From the NCBI RefSeq assembly GCF_019422935.1, contig NZ_JAHZCJ010000007.1, positions 124,001-188,000 of the forward strand: a stretch of 64,000 nucleotides of DNA. The letters run 5' to 3'. The position numbers were made by a program, and so were the translations under genes. Every line of letters begins with the position of its first letter. The stretch's first letter is position 1. Under the pieces are notes generated by a model that ran no database searches, was not told the DNA's origin, and saw only the letters and a program-made list of their open reading frames with translations. Shown piece by piece: positions 29,025 through 38,509 of the stretch. Source of the DNA: Desulfovibrio sp. (GTDB taxonomy: Bacteria; Desulfobacterota; Desulfovibrionia; Desulfovibrionales; Desulfovibrionaceae).

Positions 29025-31700
29025 ATGCTCACCGCCAAAGAAATCCGCAGCCGCTACCTCGATTTTTTCAAACGCCATCAGCATGAAATTGTCGAATCCG
29101 GCCCCATCATTCCGCCCAACGACCCCACCCTGCTGTTCACCAATGCTGGCATGGTGCAATTCAAAAAGCTCTTTCTTGGCGAGGAAAAGCGCGCATACAG
29201 CCGCGCCACCACCTGCCAGAAATGTCTGCGCGTTTCGGGCAAGCACAACGACCTTGAAAACGTGGGCCGCACAGCGCGCCACCACACGTTTTTTGAAATG
29301 CTGGGCAACTTTTCTTTCGGCGACTATTTCAAGCGCGAAGCCATTACCTGGGCCTGGGAGTTTGTAAGCAAGGAACTCGAACTTCCCAAGGAAAAGCTCT
29401 GGGTCACGGTGTTCCGCGAGGATGACGAAGCTGCGGCCATCTGGGCCGAAGTTGCCGGGCTGCCCGCCGACCGCATTGTGCGCATGGGCGAAAAAGACAA
29501 CTTCTGGACCATGGGCGATACCGGCCCCTGCGGCCCCTGTTCCGAAATCTACGTGGATCAGGGCGAAGATATGTCTTGCGGGCCGGACTGCGGCATCGGC
29601 AAGTGCGACTGCGACCGGTTCCTTGAAATCTGGAACCTCGTGTTCACCCAGTTTGACCAGTCTGCCGATGGTACTCGCGTGGCACTTGCCAATCCGAACA
29701 TTGATACGGGCATGGGCCTTGAACGCATGGCCGCCGTTGCCCAGGGCAAGCGCTCCAACTTTGACTGCGACCTGTTTCAGGAAATCATCCAGTACGCCGC
29801 CTCGCTTGCCAATGTGAGCTACAGCTTCAGCGCGCCCGACACCAACGATGTGGATACGGCCCTGCGCGTCATTGCCGACCACAGCCGCTCGGCGGCCTTC
29901 CTTGTGGCTGGCGGCGTGCTGCCCTCCAACGAGGGCCGGGGCTATGTGCTGCGCCGCTTGATCCGCCGCGCCCTGCGCTTTGCCACGCTCATTGGCGTGA
30001 ACGAACCCTTCATGTACAAGGTGGCCCGCAAGGTTACGGAAGTGATGGGCGACGCCTATCCCGAGCTGACCGAGCATGCCGACTTTATCGCCCGCGCCGT
30101 GCATGAGGAAGAACAGCGCTTCTCCCTCACCCTGCAAAAGGGTCTGGAACTGCTGGACGAAGAACTGGCGACCCTCAAGGCCGCCGGGCAGACGCAGATT
30201 CCCGGTGAATTCTGCTTCAAGCTGTACGACACTTACGGCTTCCCGCTCGACATCGTGACCGACGTTGCCGAAAAGCGCGGCTTCACCGCTGACGCCAAGG
30301 GCTTTGAAAAGCACATGGGCGAACAGCGCAAGCGCGCCCGTGAGCATCAGAAAAAAGGCGGCCTGCTGGGTCAGGCTGACGGCGTAAACGTGTTCAAACC
30401 CCTGCTGGACGCTGGCGTAACCAGCACCTTTGTGGGTTATGAGCGCCTGACTGAAACCAGCCCCCTGACCCTGCTGCTCAATGCCGCTGGCGAAGAAGTG
30501 GCCGACCTCGGCGAGGGCGATACCGGCTACGCCATTACCGCTGCCACGCCTTTTTACGGCGAGGGCGGCGGCCAGGCTGGCGATATGGGCACGCTGGCGA
30601 GCACCTCCGGCGAGGCGCGAGTGCTGACCACCCACAAACCTGCCCCCACCCTGCTGGTACATGAGATTGAAGTGACCAAGGGCGAACTGCACAAGGGCGG
30701 CGAGGCCACCCTCAAAGTGGACGCCGACCAGCGCAAATCCACGGCCCGCAACCACACCTGCACCCACCTGCTGCACGCCGCCCTGCGCCGCGCGCTGGGC
30801 ACCCATGTGAAGCAGGCCGGTTCTCTGGTTGACCCGCACCGCCTGCGTTTTGACTTTTCGCACATTGCGGCCCTCACGCCCGAAGAACTGGCGGCGGTGG
30901 AGCGCGACGTGAACCGCGCCATCATGGCCGACCAGCCTGTGGCCGCAAGGGAAATGCCCGTGGCCGAAGCCATGGCAACCGGAGCAATGGCCCTGTTTGG
31001 CGAAAAATATGGCGATATTGTGCGCGTGCTCACAGTTTCCGGCGCGGAAAAAGGCGAACCTGAATCCGTGGAACTGTGCGGCGGCACACACCTTGAACGC
31101 ACAGGCGAGGCCGGGGCCTTCATGATCGTTTCCGAGAGCGGCGTGGCCGCCGGCACGCGGCGCATTGAGGCCGTAACCGGCTGGAACGCCTATGCCCAGG
31201 CTGTTGAGCAGCGCGCGGAACTTGCCGCGCTTTCGGGCATACTCAAGGCGCGCCCCGGCCAGTTGGCCGAACGCGTGACCGCCCTGCAAGGCGATGTGAA
31301 AAAGCTGCGCAAGGCCTCGGAAAAGGCCGCCGCCGCTCCTGCCACCGGGGCCGATCTGGCCGCCCGCGCGCAGGACGTCAACGGAGTGCGCATGCTGGCC
31401 GCCAAACTTGATAATGTTCCTGTGAAAGCCCTGCGCGAAGTCATGGACGATGTGCGCTCGCGCCTTACCGACAATGCCGTTGTCTGCCTGGCAACGGCCG
31501 AAGACGGCAAGGTTGGGCTTTTGCTTTACGTTTCCAAAGACCTGCACGGAAAATTCACTGCTCCTGCGCTTATCAAGGACGTTGCCGCTCCCTGCGGCGG
31601 CTCCGGCGGCGGCAGACCCGACCTGGCCCAGGCGGGCGGCACAAAGGCCGATGGCATTGACGAGGCCTTTGCCGTGCTGAAACAACGCATCGAACAATAA
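29025..31700 (+). CDS. alaS: Alanyl-tRNA synthetase
   Basis: Charges tRNA-Ala. The 891-residue protein has the class II catalytic core at the N-terminus ([54 protein letters not shown]), the editing domain with zinc-type ligands [12 protein letters not shown] and [13 protein letters not shown], and a C-terminal DHHA1/C-Ala domain ending in [16 protein letters not shown]. Length is standard. The ATG at 29025 follows ACGGAG. ahbC begins 10 bp after the stop. Confidence 0.97.
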   Translation: MLTAKEIRSRYLDFFKRHQHEIVESGPIIPPNDPTLLFTNAGMVQFKKLFLGEEKRAYSRATTCQKCLRVSGKHNDLENVGRTARHHTFFEMLGNFSFGDYFKREAITWAWEFVSKELELPKEKLWVTVFREDDEAAAIWAEVAGLPADRIVRMGEKDNFWTMGDTGPCGPCSEIYVDQGEDMSCGPDCGIGKCDCDRFLEIWNLVFTQFDQSADGTRVALANPNIDTGMGLERMAAVAQGKRSNFDCDLFQEIIQYAASLANVSYSFSAPDTNDVDTALRVIADHSRSAAFLVAGGVLPSNEGRGYVLRRLIRRALRFATLIGVNEPFMYKVARKVTEVMGDAYPELTEHADFIARAVHEEEQRFSLTLQKGLELLDEELATLKAAGQTQIPGEFCFKLYDTYGFPLDIVTDVAEKRGFTADAKGFEKHMGEQRKRAREHQKKGGLLGQADGVNVFKPLLDAGVTSTFVGYERLTETSPLTLLLNAAGEEVADLGEGDTGYAITAATPFYGEGGGQAGDMGTLASTSGEARVLTTHKPAPTLLVHEIEVTKGELHKGGEATLKVDADQRKSTARNHTCTHLLHAALRRALGTHVKQAGSLVDPHRLRFDFSHIAALTPEELAAVERDVNRAIMADQPVAAREMPVAEAMATGAMALFGEKYGDIVRVLTVSGAEKGEPESVELCGGTHLERTGEAGAFMIVSESGVAAGTRRIEAVTGWNAYAQAVEQRAELAALSGILKARPGQLAERVTALQGDVKKLRKASEKAAAAPATGADLAARAQDVNGVRMLAAKLDNVPVKALREVMDDVRSRLTDNAVVCLATAEDGKVGLLLYVSKDLHGKFTAPALIKDVAAPCGGSGGGRPDLAQAGGTKADGIDEAFAVLKQRIEQ

Positions 31701-31710
31701 GGACAAGGCC

Positions 31711-32895
31711 ATGATAGGCATTTCCAAGCTGTATTGCGGACAGGTCGAGCCTTCCGACGCCCTGCGTTACGGACGCGAATCTGGCAAGCTGCCCTCGCAC
31801 CTGTTGCAGTTCTCCAAAGATAAGAAGCCCGTTGTGGTCTGGAACATGACCCAGCGCTGCAACCTTAAATGCGTGCATTGCTACGCCCACGCCATTGAGG
31901 TTGACGGCTCGGACGATATCAATACCGAGCAGGCCAAGACCATGATCGATGATCTGGCGGCCTACGGCGCGCCGGTCATGCTGTTCTCTGGCGGCGAACC
32001 GCTGGTGCGCAAGGATCTTGTGGAACTTGCCAGCCACGCCACCTCCAAGGGCATGCGCGCGGTTATTTCCACCAACGGCACGCTCATTACCAAGGAAAAG
32101 GCCCGCGAACTCAAGGAAGTGGGACTTTCCTACGTTGGCATTTCGCTGGACGGCATGGAAGCAGTGCACGACAAGTTTCGCGGCGTGCCCGGTGCTTTCA
32201 AAAAAGCGCTCGAAGGCATTGCCAACTGTCAGGCCGAAGGCCTCAAGGTGGGCCTGCGCTTTACCATCAACAAGCGCAACGTGTCTGAAATTCCCGGTAT
32301 CTTCCGCCTGCTCAAGGATCTGGAAGTGCCCCGCGCCTGCTTCTACCATCTGGTGTACTCTGGCCGTGGTTCCGAACTGATCAAGGAAGATCTGGATCAC
32401 GCCGAAACCCGCCACGTGCTCGATCTTATCATGGACGAAACCCGCGCCCTTTTTGACGCCGGCAAGCCCAAGGAAATCCTCACTGTCGACAACCACGCCG
32501 ACGGCCCCTATGTGTGGATGCGCATGAAGCGCGAAGATCCCAAGCGTGCCGAAGAAGTGTTTGAACTCTTGCAGTATAACGAGGGCAACAGCTCTGGTCG
32601 CGGTATCGGCTGTATTTCGTGGGACGGCAAGGTTCACGCCGACCAGTTCTGGCGCGACCACACCTTTGGCAACGTGCTGGAACGCCCCTTCTCGCAGATT
32701 TGGGACGACCCGCAGATCGAACTGCTGCACAAGCTCAAGGACAAAAAGACCCACGTCAAGGGCCGTTGCGCCAAGTGCCAGTTCCTGAACATCTGCGGCG
32801 GCAACTTCCGCGCCCGCGCCGAAGCCTATTACGGCGACGAATGGGCTCAGGATCCTGCCTGCTATCTGACGGATGAGGAAATCGGCATCAAGTAG
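31711..32895 (+). CDS. ahbC: 12,18-didecarboxysiroheme deacetylase AhbC (radical SAM)
   Basis: In the siroheme-dependent heme pathway AhbC removes the acetate side chains of didecarboxysiroheme to give Fe-coproporphyrin III. The 394-residue protein has the radical-SAM CxxxCxxC at C50/C54/C57 (CNLKCVHC), FSGGEPLVR, and a C-terminal SPASM-like Cys cluster (GRCAKCQFLNICGGNFRARAEAYYG). AAGGAC precedes the ATG. It is 10 bp after alaS, so it likely depends on alaS transcription, and a very strong terminator separates it from hemB. Assignment as AhbC rather than another NirJ-like enzyme rests on its lack of an N-terminal tail and on context. Confidence 0.85.
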   Translation: MIGISKLYCGQVEPSDALRYGRESGKLPSHLLQFSKDKKPVVVWNMTQRCNLKCVHCYAHAIEVDGSDDINTEQAKTMIDDLAAYGAPVMLFSGGEPLVRKDLVELASHATSKGMRAVISTNGTLITKEKARELKEVGLSYVGISLDGMEAVHDKFRGVPGAFKKALEGIANCQAEGLKVGLRFTINKRNVSEIPGIFRLLKDLEVPRACFYHLVYSGRGSELIKEDLDHAETRHVLDLIMDETRALFDAGKPKEILTVDNHADGPYVWMRMKREDPKRAEEVFELLQYNEGNSSGRGIGCISWDGKVHADQFWRDHTFGNVLERPFSQIWDDPQIELLHKLKDKKTHVKGRCAKCQFLNICGGNFRARAEAYYGDEWAQDPACYLTDEEIGIK

Positions 32896-32936
32896 CGCTC
32901 CGGCGCGGCCCTTTTTCCGCTGAATGTGCAAGCATG

Positions 32937-32993
32937 GCGGCGCGCCCCGGTCGTAGCCCGCTACGTTCCGCCCAGGCGCGCCGCTTGTTTTTT
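32937..32993 (+). terminator. Nested terminator after ahbC
   Basis: A perfect 10-bp outer stem (GCGGCGCGCC / GGCGCGCCGC), with an inner CGTAGC-CC-GCTACG hairpin in its loop, then TTGTTTTTT. Confidence 0.85.
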
Positions 32994-33170
32994 ATCCGGA
33001 CACAAGGGCATACTGACACTGCGCAAAGCGCCCTGCAGCCGCTGTGCAAACAGCGACAGTGACGGATGCCGCGTCTTTGCCATACATAACATCAACTGCA
33101 TCACCGGCAGCATTGCCGCACAGGCTGGCCAAACACCGACCTGCAACACGCAGAATAAAGGACAACAGCC

Positions 33171-34157
33171 ATGACCACATTTCATAGAGGCCGCCGCCTT
33201 CGCGCCACTCCCGAAATCCGCACCATCATGCGTGAAACCCCTCCTGTGCTTGTTGAAGATCTTATTCAGCCCTACTTTGTCGTTGAAACAGACGACAAGG
33301 GCTTTCGTAAAGAAATAAGCTCCATGCCCGGCCAGTTCCAGCTCAGCCTTGCCGAGCTGGAAAAACAGGTGGAAAAGGCCGTGGATACGGGCCTGAAATC
33401 CGTCATTCTTTTCGCCATCCCCGCGCACAAGGACGAAAAAGCTTCTGGTGCCTACGCTGAAGACGGCATCGTGCAGGAAGCCGTACGCCTGCTCAAGCAC
33501 CGCTGGCCAAAGCTGTTCGTTATTACTGACGTCTGCCTGTGCGAATACATGAGCCACGGGCATTGCGGCATACTCATGCCTGACGGCGAAGTGCTCAACG
33601 ACGCTACCCTGCCCCTGCTTGCAAAAACTGCGGTAAGCCATGCGGCTGCAGGCGCGGACATGGTGGCCCCCTCCGACATGATGGATGGCCGGGTGGCCGC
33701 CATCCGCGAGGCGCTGGACGAAGGCGACCTTACGGCAACGCCCATCATGTCCTATGCCGTCAAATATGCCTCAGCCTACTACGGCCCCTTCCGCGAAGCG
33801 GCGGAAAATACCCCGGCCAGCGGCGACCGTAAATCCTATCAGATGGACCCGGCCAACGCCCGCGAAGCCCTGCTTGAGGCCTTTGCCGACCTTGAAGAAG
33901 GCGCGGACGCCCTGATTGTGAAGCCCGCCGGGCCTTACAGCGACATCATCCGCACCGTGCGCGACAATACAAGCGTGCCCCTGTGCGCCTATCAGGTGAG
34001 CGGCGAGTACTCCATGATCCGCGCGGCTGGCCTCAACGGCTGGATTGACGAGCGCGCCGTCATGCTGGAATCCCTCACGGGCCTGAAACGCGCCGGGGCG
34101 GATATGATCATCACCTACTTTACAGAAACCATCCTGCGCGAAGGACTGGCACGATAA
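33171..34157 (+). CDS. hemB: Porphobilinogen synthase (delta-aminolevulinate dehydratase)
   Basis: Condenses two 5-aminolevulinate molecules to porphobilinogen, an early step shared by siroheme, cobalamin and heme synthesis. The 328-residue sequence has the metal-site segment DVCLCEYMSHGHCG, the active-site region YAVKYASAYYGPFREAAENTP with one Schiff-base Lys, and LIVKPAGPYSDII with the second. The cysteine-rich metal site points to a zinc-type enzyme. AAAGGA precedes the ATG. Its TAA stop overlaps the ATG of ahbD by one base. Its own promoter is expected in 32994-33170. Confidence 0.96.
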   Translation: MTTFHRGRRLRATPEIRTIMRETPPVLVEDLIQPYFVVETDDKGFRKEISSMPGQFQLSLAELEKQVEKAVDTGLKSVILFAIPAHKDEKASGAYAEDGIVQEAVRLLKHRWPKLFVITDVCLCEYMSHGHCGILMPDGEVLNDATLPLLAKTAVSHAAAGADMVAPSDMMDGRVAAIREALDEGDLTATPIMSYAVKYASAYYGPFREAAENTPASGDRKSYQMDPANAREALLEAFADLEEGADALIVKPAGPYSDIIRTVRDNTSVPLCAYQVSGEYSMIRAAGLNGWIDERAVMLESLTGLKRAGADMIITYFTETILREGLAR

Positions 34158-35362
34158 TGAGCAATCATCCTCACAACATGGGGCACCCCGGCGGCCATCC
34201 GGGCGGGCATCCGGGCGGACACCCCGCAGGCGCTGCGGGCAATCCTTCCTCCGGGCATCCCGACGGCATATCAGCCCCTCTGCGCACTCTTGAGGACGGT
34301 AGCCCCGCCTGTCGCCTCATCGCCTGGGAAGTTACCCGCTCCTGCAACCTGGCCTGCAAGCACTGCCGTGCCGAAGCCCACACGGAGCCGTACCCCGGCG
34401 AGCTTTCTACGGAAGAAGCCAAGGCCCTCATCGATACATTCCCGCAGGTGGGCAAGCCCATCATCATCTTTACCGGCGGCGACCCCATGATGCGGGCCGA
34501 CGTGTACGAGCTGGTGGCCTATGCCCACAGCAAGGGCCTGCCCTGCGCCTTTTCGCCCAACGGCACCCTCATAACCCCCGAAAACGCGCAAAAAATCAAG
34601 GATGCTGGGGTCAACCGCTGCTCCATTTCCATTGACGGGCCGGACGCCGCCAGTCATGACAGCTTCCGGGGCGTACCCGGCGCGTTTGAAGCTTCGCTGC
34701 GCGGCATCGAATACCTCAAATCCGTGGGCGTGCCCTTTCAGATCAACACCACGGTAACGCGCAACAATCTGAGCAGCTTCAAAAAAATATTCGAACTGTG
34801 CGAGCGCATCGGCGCAGCCGCATGGCACATCTTTTTGCTGGTGCCCATGGGCCGCGCCTCCGGCCTGGCCGATCAGGTCATCACCGCGCAGGAATATGAA
34901 GACGTGCTGCACTGGCTGTATGATTTCCGCAAGAGCACCAACATGCACCTCAAGGCAACCTGCGCGCCGCACTACTACCGCATCATGCGCCAGCGCGCCA
35001 AGGAGGAGGGCATCAGCGTTACACCCGAAACCTTCGGCATGGACGCGCTCACGCGCGGCTGCCTTGGCGGCACGGGCTTCTGCTTTATCAGCCACGTGGG
35101 GCAGGTGCAGCCTTGCGGCTACCTTGAACTGAACTGCGGCAACGTGCGCGAAACGCCCTTTCCACAAATATGGCGCGAGAGCAAATACTTTTTGCAGTTC
35201 CGCGACCAGTCCTGTTACACGGGCAAGTGCGGCGTGTGCGAATACCACAAGGTCTGCGGCGGCTGCCGCGCCCGCGCCCACAGCATGGACGGTGACCACA
35301 TGGGTGAAGAACCTCTGTGCACCTATATTCCGGCCAAACTGCGCCGCAAGGAAAACCCCTGA
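34157..35362 (+). CDS. ahbD: AhbD heme synthase (radical SAM, NirJ-like)
   Basis: Oxidatively decarboxylates Fe-coproporphyrin III to heme in the alternative pathway. The 401-residue protein has the radical-SAM cysteines C63/C67/C70 (CNLACKHC), IFTGGDPMMRADV, and a SPASM-type auxiliary cluster region (GCLGGTGFCF, VQPCGYLELNCGN, GKCGVCEYHKVCGGCRARAHS). An unusual N-terminal tail of about 37 residues is built of His-Pro-Gly-Gly repeats. Translation is coupled to hemB by a one-base overlap. AhbD rather than AhbC is chosen because of the extra C-terminal cysteines and position. Confidence 0.87.
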   Translation: MSNHPHNMGHPGGHPGGHPGGHPAGAAGNPSSGHPDGISAPLRTLEDGSPACRLIAWEVTRSCNLACKHCRAEAHTEPYPGELSTEEAKALIDTFPQVGKPIIIFTGGDPMMRADVYELVAYAHSKGLPCAFSPNGTLITPENAQKIKDAGVNRCSISIDGPDAASHDSFRGVPGAFEASLRGIEYLKSVGVPFQINTTVTRNNLSSFKKIFELCERIGAAAWHIFLLVPMGRASGLADQVITAQEYEDVLHWLYDFRKSTNMHLKATCAPHYYRIMRQRAKEEGISVTPETFGMDALTRGCLGGTGFCFISHVGQVQPCGYLELNCGNVRETPFPQIWRESKYFLQFRDQSCYTGKCGVCEYHKVCGGCRARAHSMDGDHMGEEPLCTYIPAKLRRKENP

Positions 35363-35379
35363 GCCACACGAGGAACGCC

Positions 35380-35886
35380 ATGACGCAGCCCACGGCCCAC
35401 GCGGCCACCCCTGCCACCACAGAAACGCTGATGGACAGCGTTGACCGCCAGCTGCTGGATATCATCCAGACAGGCTTTCCCCTCACCCCGCGCCCTTATG
35501 CAGATTTGGGCCAGATGCTCGGCATCGGTGAGGAAGAAGCGCTCGAGCGTGTGCGCGGTCTCAAGGCCCGCAAGATCATCCGCCGTCTGGGGGCCAACTT
35601 CCAGTCGGCCAAGCTGGGCTTTGTGTCCACCCTGTGCGCCGCCAAGGTGCCGGACGACAAGATGGACGAGTTTGTGGCGCGGGTAAACGCCTGCCCCGGA
35701 GTGACGCACAACTATCTGCGCGAGCATGTCTACAACATCTGGTTCACACTTATCAGCCCCTCGAGAGAAGAAAGCCAAGCCACGCTTGATGCCCTCACCG
35801 AGGCCACCGGCATTGCCATTCTTAATTTGCCTGCCACCAAACTGTATAAAATCCGTGTGGATTTTCGCATGGATGCAGACGCCTGA
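35380..35886 (+). CDS. Siroheme decarboxylase subunit (AhbA/AhbB, Lrp/AsnC-like)
   Basis: AhbA and AhbB together convert siroheme to 12,18-didecarboxysiroheme. This 168-residue protein has an N-terminal HTH-like part (DRQLLDIIQTGFPLTPRPYADLGQMLG, LKARKIIRRLGANFQSAKLGF) and a RAM-like alpha/beta domain with NACPGVTHNYLREHVYNIWFT, whose His and Arg match the substrate region of these decarboxylases rather than an amino-acid regulator. The ATG at 35380 follows CGAGGA; a longer frame overlaps ahbD. Which of the two subunits it is cannot be decided. Only one is present in the window. Confidence 0.82.
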   Translation: MTQPTAHAATPATTETLMDSVDRQLLDIIQTGFPLTPRPYADLGQMLGIGEEEALERVRGLKARKIIRRLGANFQSAKLGFVSTLCAAKVPDDKMDEFVARVNACPGVTHNYLREHVYNIWFTLISPSREESQATLDALTEATGIAILNLPATKLYKIRVDFRMDADA

Positions 35887-35907
35887 AAGAATGCTGCCCG
35901 CTAAAAA

Positions 35908-35950
35908 CAGAGCCGGTGCTTTCGATTGTTCCGAAAGCACCGGCTTTTTT
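35908..35950 (+). terminator. Terminator of the hemB-ahbD-ahbA/B operon
   Basis: Perfect 13-bp stem GCCGGTGCTTTCG / CGAAAGCACCGGC followed by six T. It may also serve the convergent methyltransferase gene. Confidence 0.93.
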
Positions 35951-35967
35951 ATGGATGGAGTTGCTGA

Positions 35968-36741
35968 TTACCGCGCCATGAGCGCAAACACGCCCCAACC
36001 AAGATATTCCCTCGCATACTTGGCATAGCGCTTTGGCTCGTTGGTCAATTGGCTGCGAATTTCTTGGGCAAAATCGTCATCCGGATTCGCCTCAAGCCAG
36101 CGCCGCATGGTCAGCCACTTGGCAGCTTCGTATCTGTCCCAGCCATCCTGATTTGCCAGAACCATTTCCACAACATCATAGCCAAGATCGCCAAAGGATT
36201 CGATGAGCTCTGGCAGCATGAGAAAGTCGGCAATGGCAGTTGCGCCACAGCCCTGGGCAGCGTCTTCCGTGGCCGGCAGGTGCAGCCAATATGGCTCGCC
36301 AATGAGGATTACCCCGCCGGGGCACAGGCTTTGCCTCAAAAGCCCAATGGTGCCCGCAACGCCGCCGCCTATCCATGTGGCCCCAACGCAGGCGGCCAGA
36401 TCAACCTTTTCAGCCGCAACGTAGCCTGCGGCGTCAGCGTGGATAAATTCCACCTGACCAGCAACGCCCAACTCTTGCGCGCGGAGCCGTGCCTGCCCGC
36501 AAAACAGCGGGCTCATGTCTATGCCAATGCCTGTAATGCCGTAATCTCGCGCCCATGTGCAGAGCATTTCGCCCGAGCCGCTGCCAAGGTCGAGCACACG
36601 GGTTCCCGGTTTGAGACGCAACGCAGCCCCAAGGGTCGCAAGCTTTTCTGAAGTATACGGATTATGGATGCGGTGTTCGCTTTCCGTAATGGTGAAAATA
36701 CGGGGGATGTCCAGCACTGTAAGCTCCTTGTTGTATTTCAT
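35968..36741 (-). CDS. SAM-dependent class I methyltransferase
   Basis: A 257-residue cytoplasmic protein with the Rossmann SAM-binding signature TRVLDLGSGSGEMLCTWA (motif I), GIGIDMSPLF (motif II region), and a motif IV-like stretch around DLAACVGATWIGGG. The C-terminal third is helical and charged. The ATG at 36741 was chosen because upstream sequence is AT-rich and not protein-like; the frame is open about 22 codons further. The substrate is unknown. It is convergent with the heme operon and divergent from dacC. Confidence 0.75.
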   Translation of the reverse strand: MKYNKELTVLDIPRIFTITESEHRIHNPYTSEKLATLGAALRLKPGTRVLDLGSGSGEMLCTWARDYGITGIGIDMSPLFCGQARLRAQELGVAGQVEFIHADAAGYVAAEKVDLAACVGATWIGGGVAGTIGLLRQSLCPGGVILIGEPYWLHLPATEDAAQGCGATAIADFLMLPELIESFGDLGYDVVEMVLANQDGWDRYEAAKWLTMRRWLEANPDDDFAQEIRSQLTNEPKRYAKYAREYLGWGVFALMAR

Positions 36742-37271
36742 GTCGCTCTGGATATGGAGTGCTATACGCCAATAGTTAATTTGCATATTGCAAAAAATCA
36801 AAGGCATTTCATTCCATTTTCATGGTCAAGACATGCGTGTAGCCATTCATTGCGCGCCCACCATGCACAAGCATATTATGCAATACCGATGACAAGAGCA
36901 TTCTACTTGTCATTTCAGAAATGAATAATCGCAAACCATCGATTATACATAAATCAGGCAAGAACTACCAGGCTAGACAATGAATTGCATGTTACCCAAG
37001 CATGTCCGGCAATGGAGAGGGAGTAAGAGCCGACCTAACGGGCCAACGCAATATCAAGCAAAAATCGCGCAAAGCGGGGAGGCACTGCCCGCTTGCCATA
37101 ACTGCCCATCTTTAGTACACAAGCATTGCGTTGTTCCATTTAGTAAATCTCTAAACTTTTTCTCGTGGCTTTCCTCAACACATACGCCCGCGACCCCACG
37201 GCCCAGCCGTTGCAGCCGCGTAGCGCAGCGCACTTGAGGCTTGACGTCCAGCCAACGCATAAGGACTGTGC
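36742..37271. other. Divergent intergenic region (methyltransferase / dacC)
   Basis: 530 bp without a supported gene. It is AT-rich at 36740-36970 and holds a 25-bp inverted repeat (36889-36913) nearer the methyltransferase start. An 85-codon plus-strand frame at 36980-37237 lacks a ribosome-binding site and any protein-like pattern. Confidence 0.55.
36889..36913. promoter_or_regulatory. Inverted repeat, possible operator
   Basis: ATGACAAG and CTTGTCAT are perfectly complementary 8-bp arms around a 9-nt spacer, in the divergent spacer upstream of the methyltransferase gene. Confidence 0.4.
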
Positions 37272-38414
37272 ATGACCAGCACCCGTCGTTTTTGCCTGCC
37301 GCTCCGCACGCTCTTTGCTATCGCCGCCCTGCTTTGTGCAGCTCTTCTGTCACACCCAGGCGCTGCTGTTTCGGCCCCAGCCGTTCCGCCGCAAAGTTCC
37401 CTTGGCGTTTGCTCCGCCATTTTATACGACCTTGACCGCGACGCCATACTTTTTGAGCAAAATGCCGACCAGCGCATTCCCCCTGCCTCGCTGACCAAGA
37501 TCATGTCCATGTTTCTTGCCATGGATCAGATCAACTCAGGCCTGGCTCGCATTGACAATACCACCATGATCAGCCGTAACGCGGCCCGCACCGGCGGCTC
37601 ACGCATGGGCCTCAACGAAAACGAGCAGGTTACGCTTGAGCAGCTCCTCACGGGCATGGCTGTTTCTTCCGGCAACGACGCCAGCACGGCAATGGCCGAA
37701 TATGTGGGCGGCTCCGTACCCGCGTTCATCAACATGATGAACGCCAAGGCCCGCGATCTGGGCATGCGCGACAGTTACTTTGTCAATCCGCATGGCCTCC
37801 CGGCCAAGGGGCAGTACACTACCGCTCGCGACATGCTGACCCTTGCCCGCGCCTATCTGCATGCCTACCCCGATGCGCTACGCTTCCATAACACCCATGT
37901 TCTGAACTACCGGGGCCGTGTCACCTGGAACAAGAATCCCTTGCTTGGGCAGTACCCTGGCGCGGACGGCCTTAAAACCGGCTGGATCAACGCCTCGGGC
38001 TACAACCTGGTTTTCACGGCACTCAAGGGGGACAAACGCCTGCTGGCCGTTATTATGGGCGCGCCCGATTCGCAAATTCGCAGCATTGAGGCCTTCCGCC
38101 TGCTGGATGCCGGTTTTGAGGTATGCAGCAGCGAGGCTCCCACAGTTGTGGCCGCTCTGGACACCCTGCCGCGCGAAAAATATCACCCCGACATCCGCAA
38201 AAATGCCCGCGAAGCATACCACCAGTTTGCCGGAAACGACCGGGGCGAAGGTGCCCAGACCGTACACCGCGCCAAGGCAACCAACCACAGCAAGCAGGCC
38301 AAGGCGACCAAGACGGCCAAGAGCAAAAAGAAGAACGTGGAAAAAGTCGCCCGTCAGCGCGGTAACGACAATGACGGGCAGGCAGCCCGCCGCGTTGCCA
38401 ACAACGCCAGCTAA
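37272..38414 (+). CDS. dacC: D-alanyl-D-alanine carboxypeptidase (peptidase S11, PBP5/6-type)
   Basis: Trims the terminal D-Ala from peptidoglycan pentapeptides. The 380-residue protein has an N-terminal signal peptide (hydrophobic about 10-32). The catalytic motifs are SxxK at S73-K76 (ASLTKIMS), SGN at 133-135 and KTG at 235-237 (LKTGWIN). It lacks a clear PBP5 C-terminal beta domain and amphipathic anchor; instead the tail (about 320-380) is Lys/Ala/Asn-rich (KATKTAKSKKKNVEK), perhaps binding acidic polymers. It stands alone, ending in a terminator. The dac subtype letter is uncertain. Confidence 0.88.
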   Translation: MTSTRRFCLPLRTLFAIAALLCAALLSHPGAAVSAPAVPPQSSLGVCSAILYDLDRDAILFEQNADQRIPPASLTKIMSMFLAMDQINSGLARIDNTTMISRNAARTGGSRMGLNENEQVTLEQLLTGMAVSSGNDASTAMAEYVGGSVPAFINMMNAKARDLGMRDSYFVNPHGLPAKGQYTTARDMLTLARAYLHAYPDALRFHNTHVLNYRGRVTWNKNPLLGQYPGADGLKTGWINASGYNLVFTALKGDKRLLAVIMGAPDSQIRSIEAFRLLDAGFEVCSSEAPTVVAALDTLPREKYHPDIRKNAREAYHQFAGNDRGEGAQTVHRAKATNHSKQAKATKTAKSKKKNVEKVARQRGNDNDGQAARRVANNAS

Positions 38415-38441
38415 AAGAAAGGCGCTCAGCTGGAAATTTTG

Positions 38442-38479
38442 AAGGCCCGTGAACTACAAAGGTTCACGGGCCTTTCTTA
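38442..38479 (+). terminator. Terminator after the D,D-carboxypeptidase gene
   Basis: Stem AAGGCCCGTGAAC / GTTCACGGGCCTT followed by TCTTAT. Confidence 0.85.
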
Positions 38480-38509
38480 TAAAACCGCAGAAAGGAAAGA
38501 CGTCCCACA

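Noticed and set aside
29010..31727. 905-codon minus-strand frame opposite alaS
   Set aside because: Antisense shadow of a complete alanyl-tRNA synthetase gene.
33040..33055. CGCTGT-GCAA-ACAGCG palindrome before hemB as a LexA box
   Set aside because: The spacing differs from the CTGT-N8-ACAG form, and hemB is not an expected SOS gene; left as an unassigned small repeat.
36980..37237. 85-codon frame before the D,D-carboxypeptidase gene
   Set aside because: No start signal, no family resemblance, and it lies in the upstream region of dacC.
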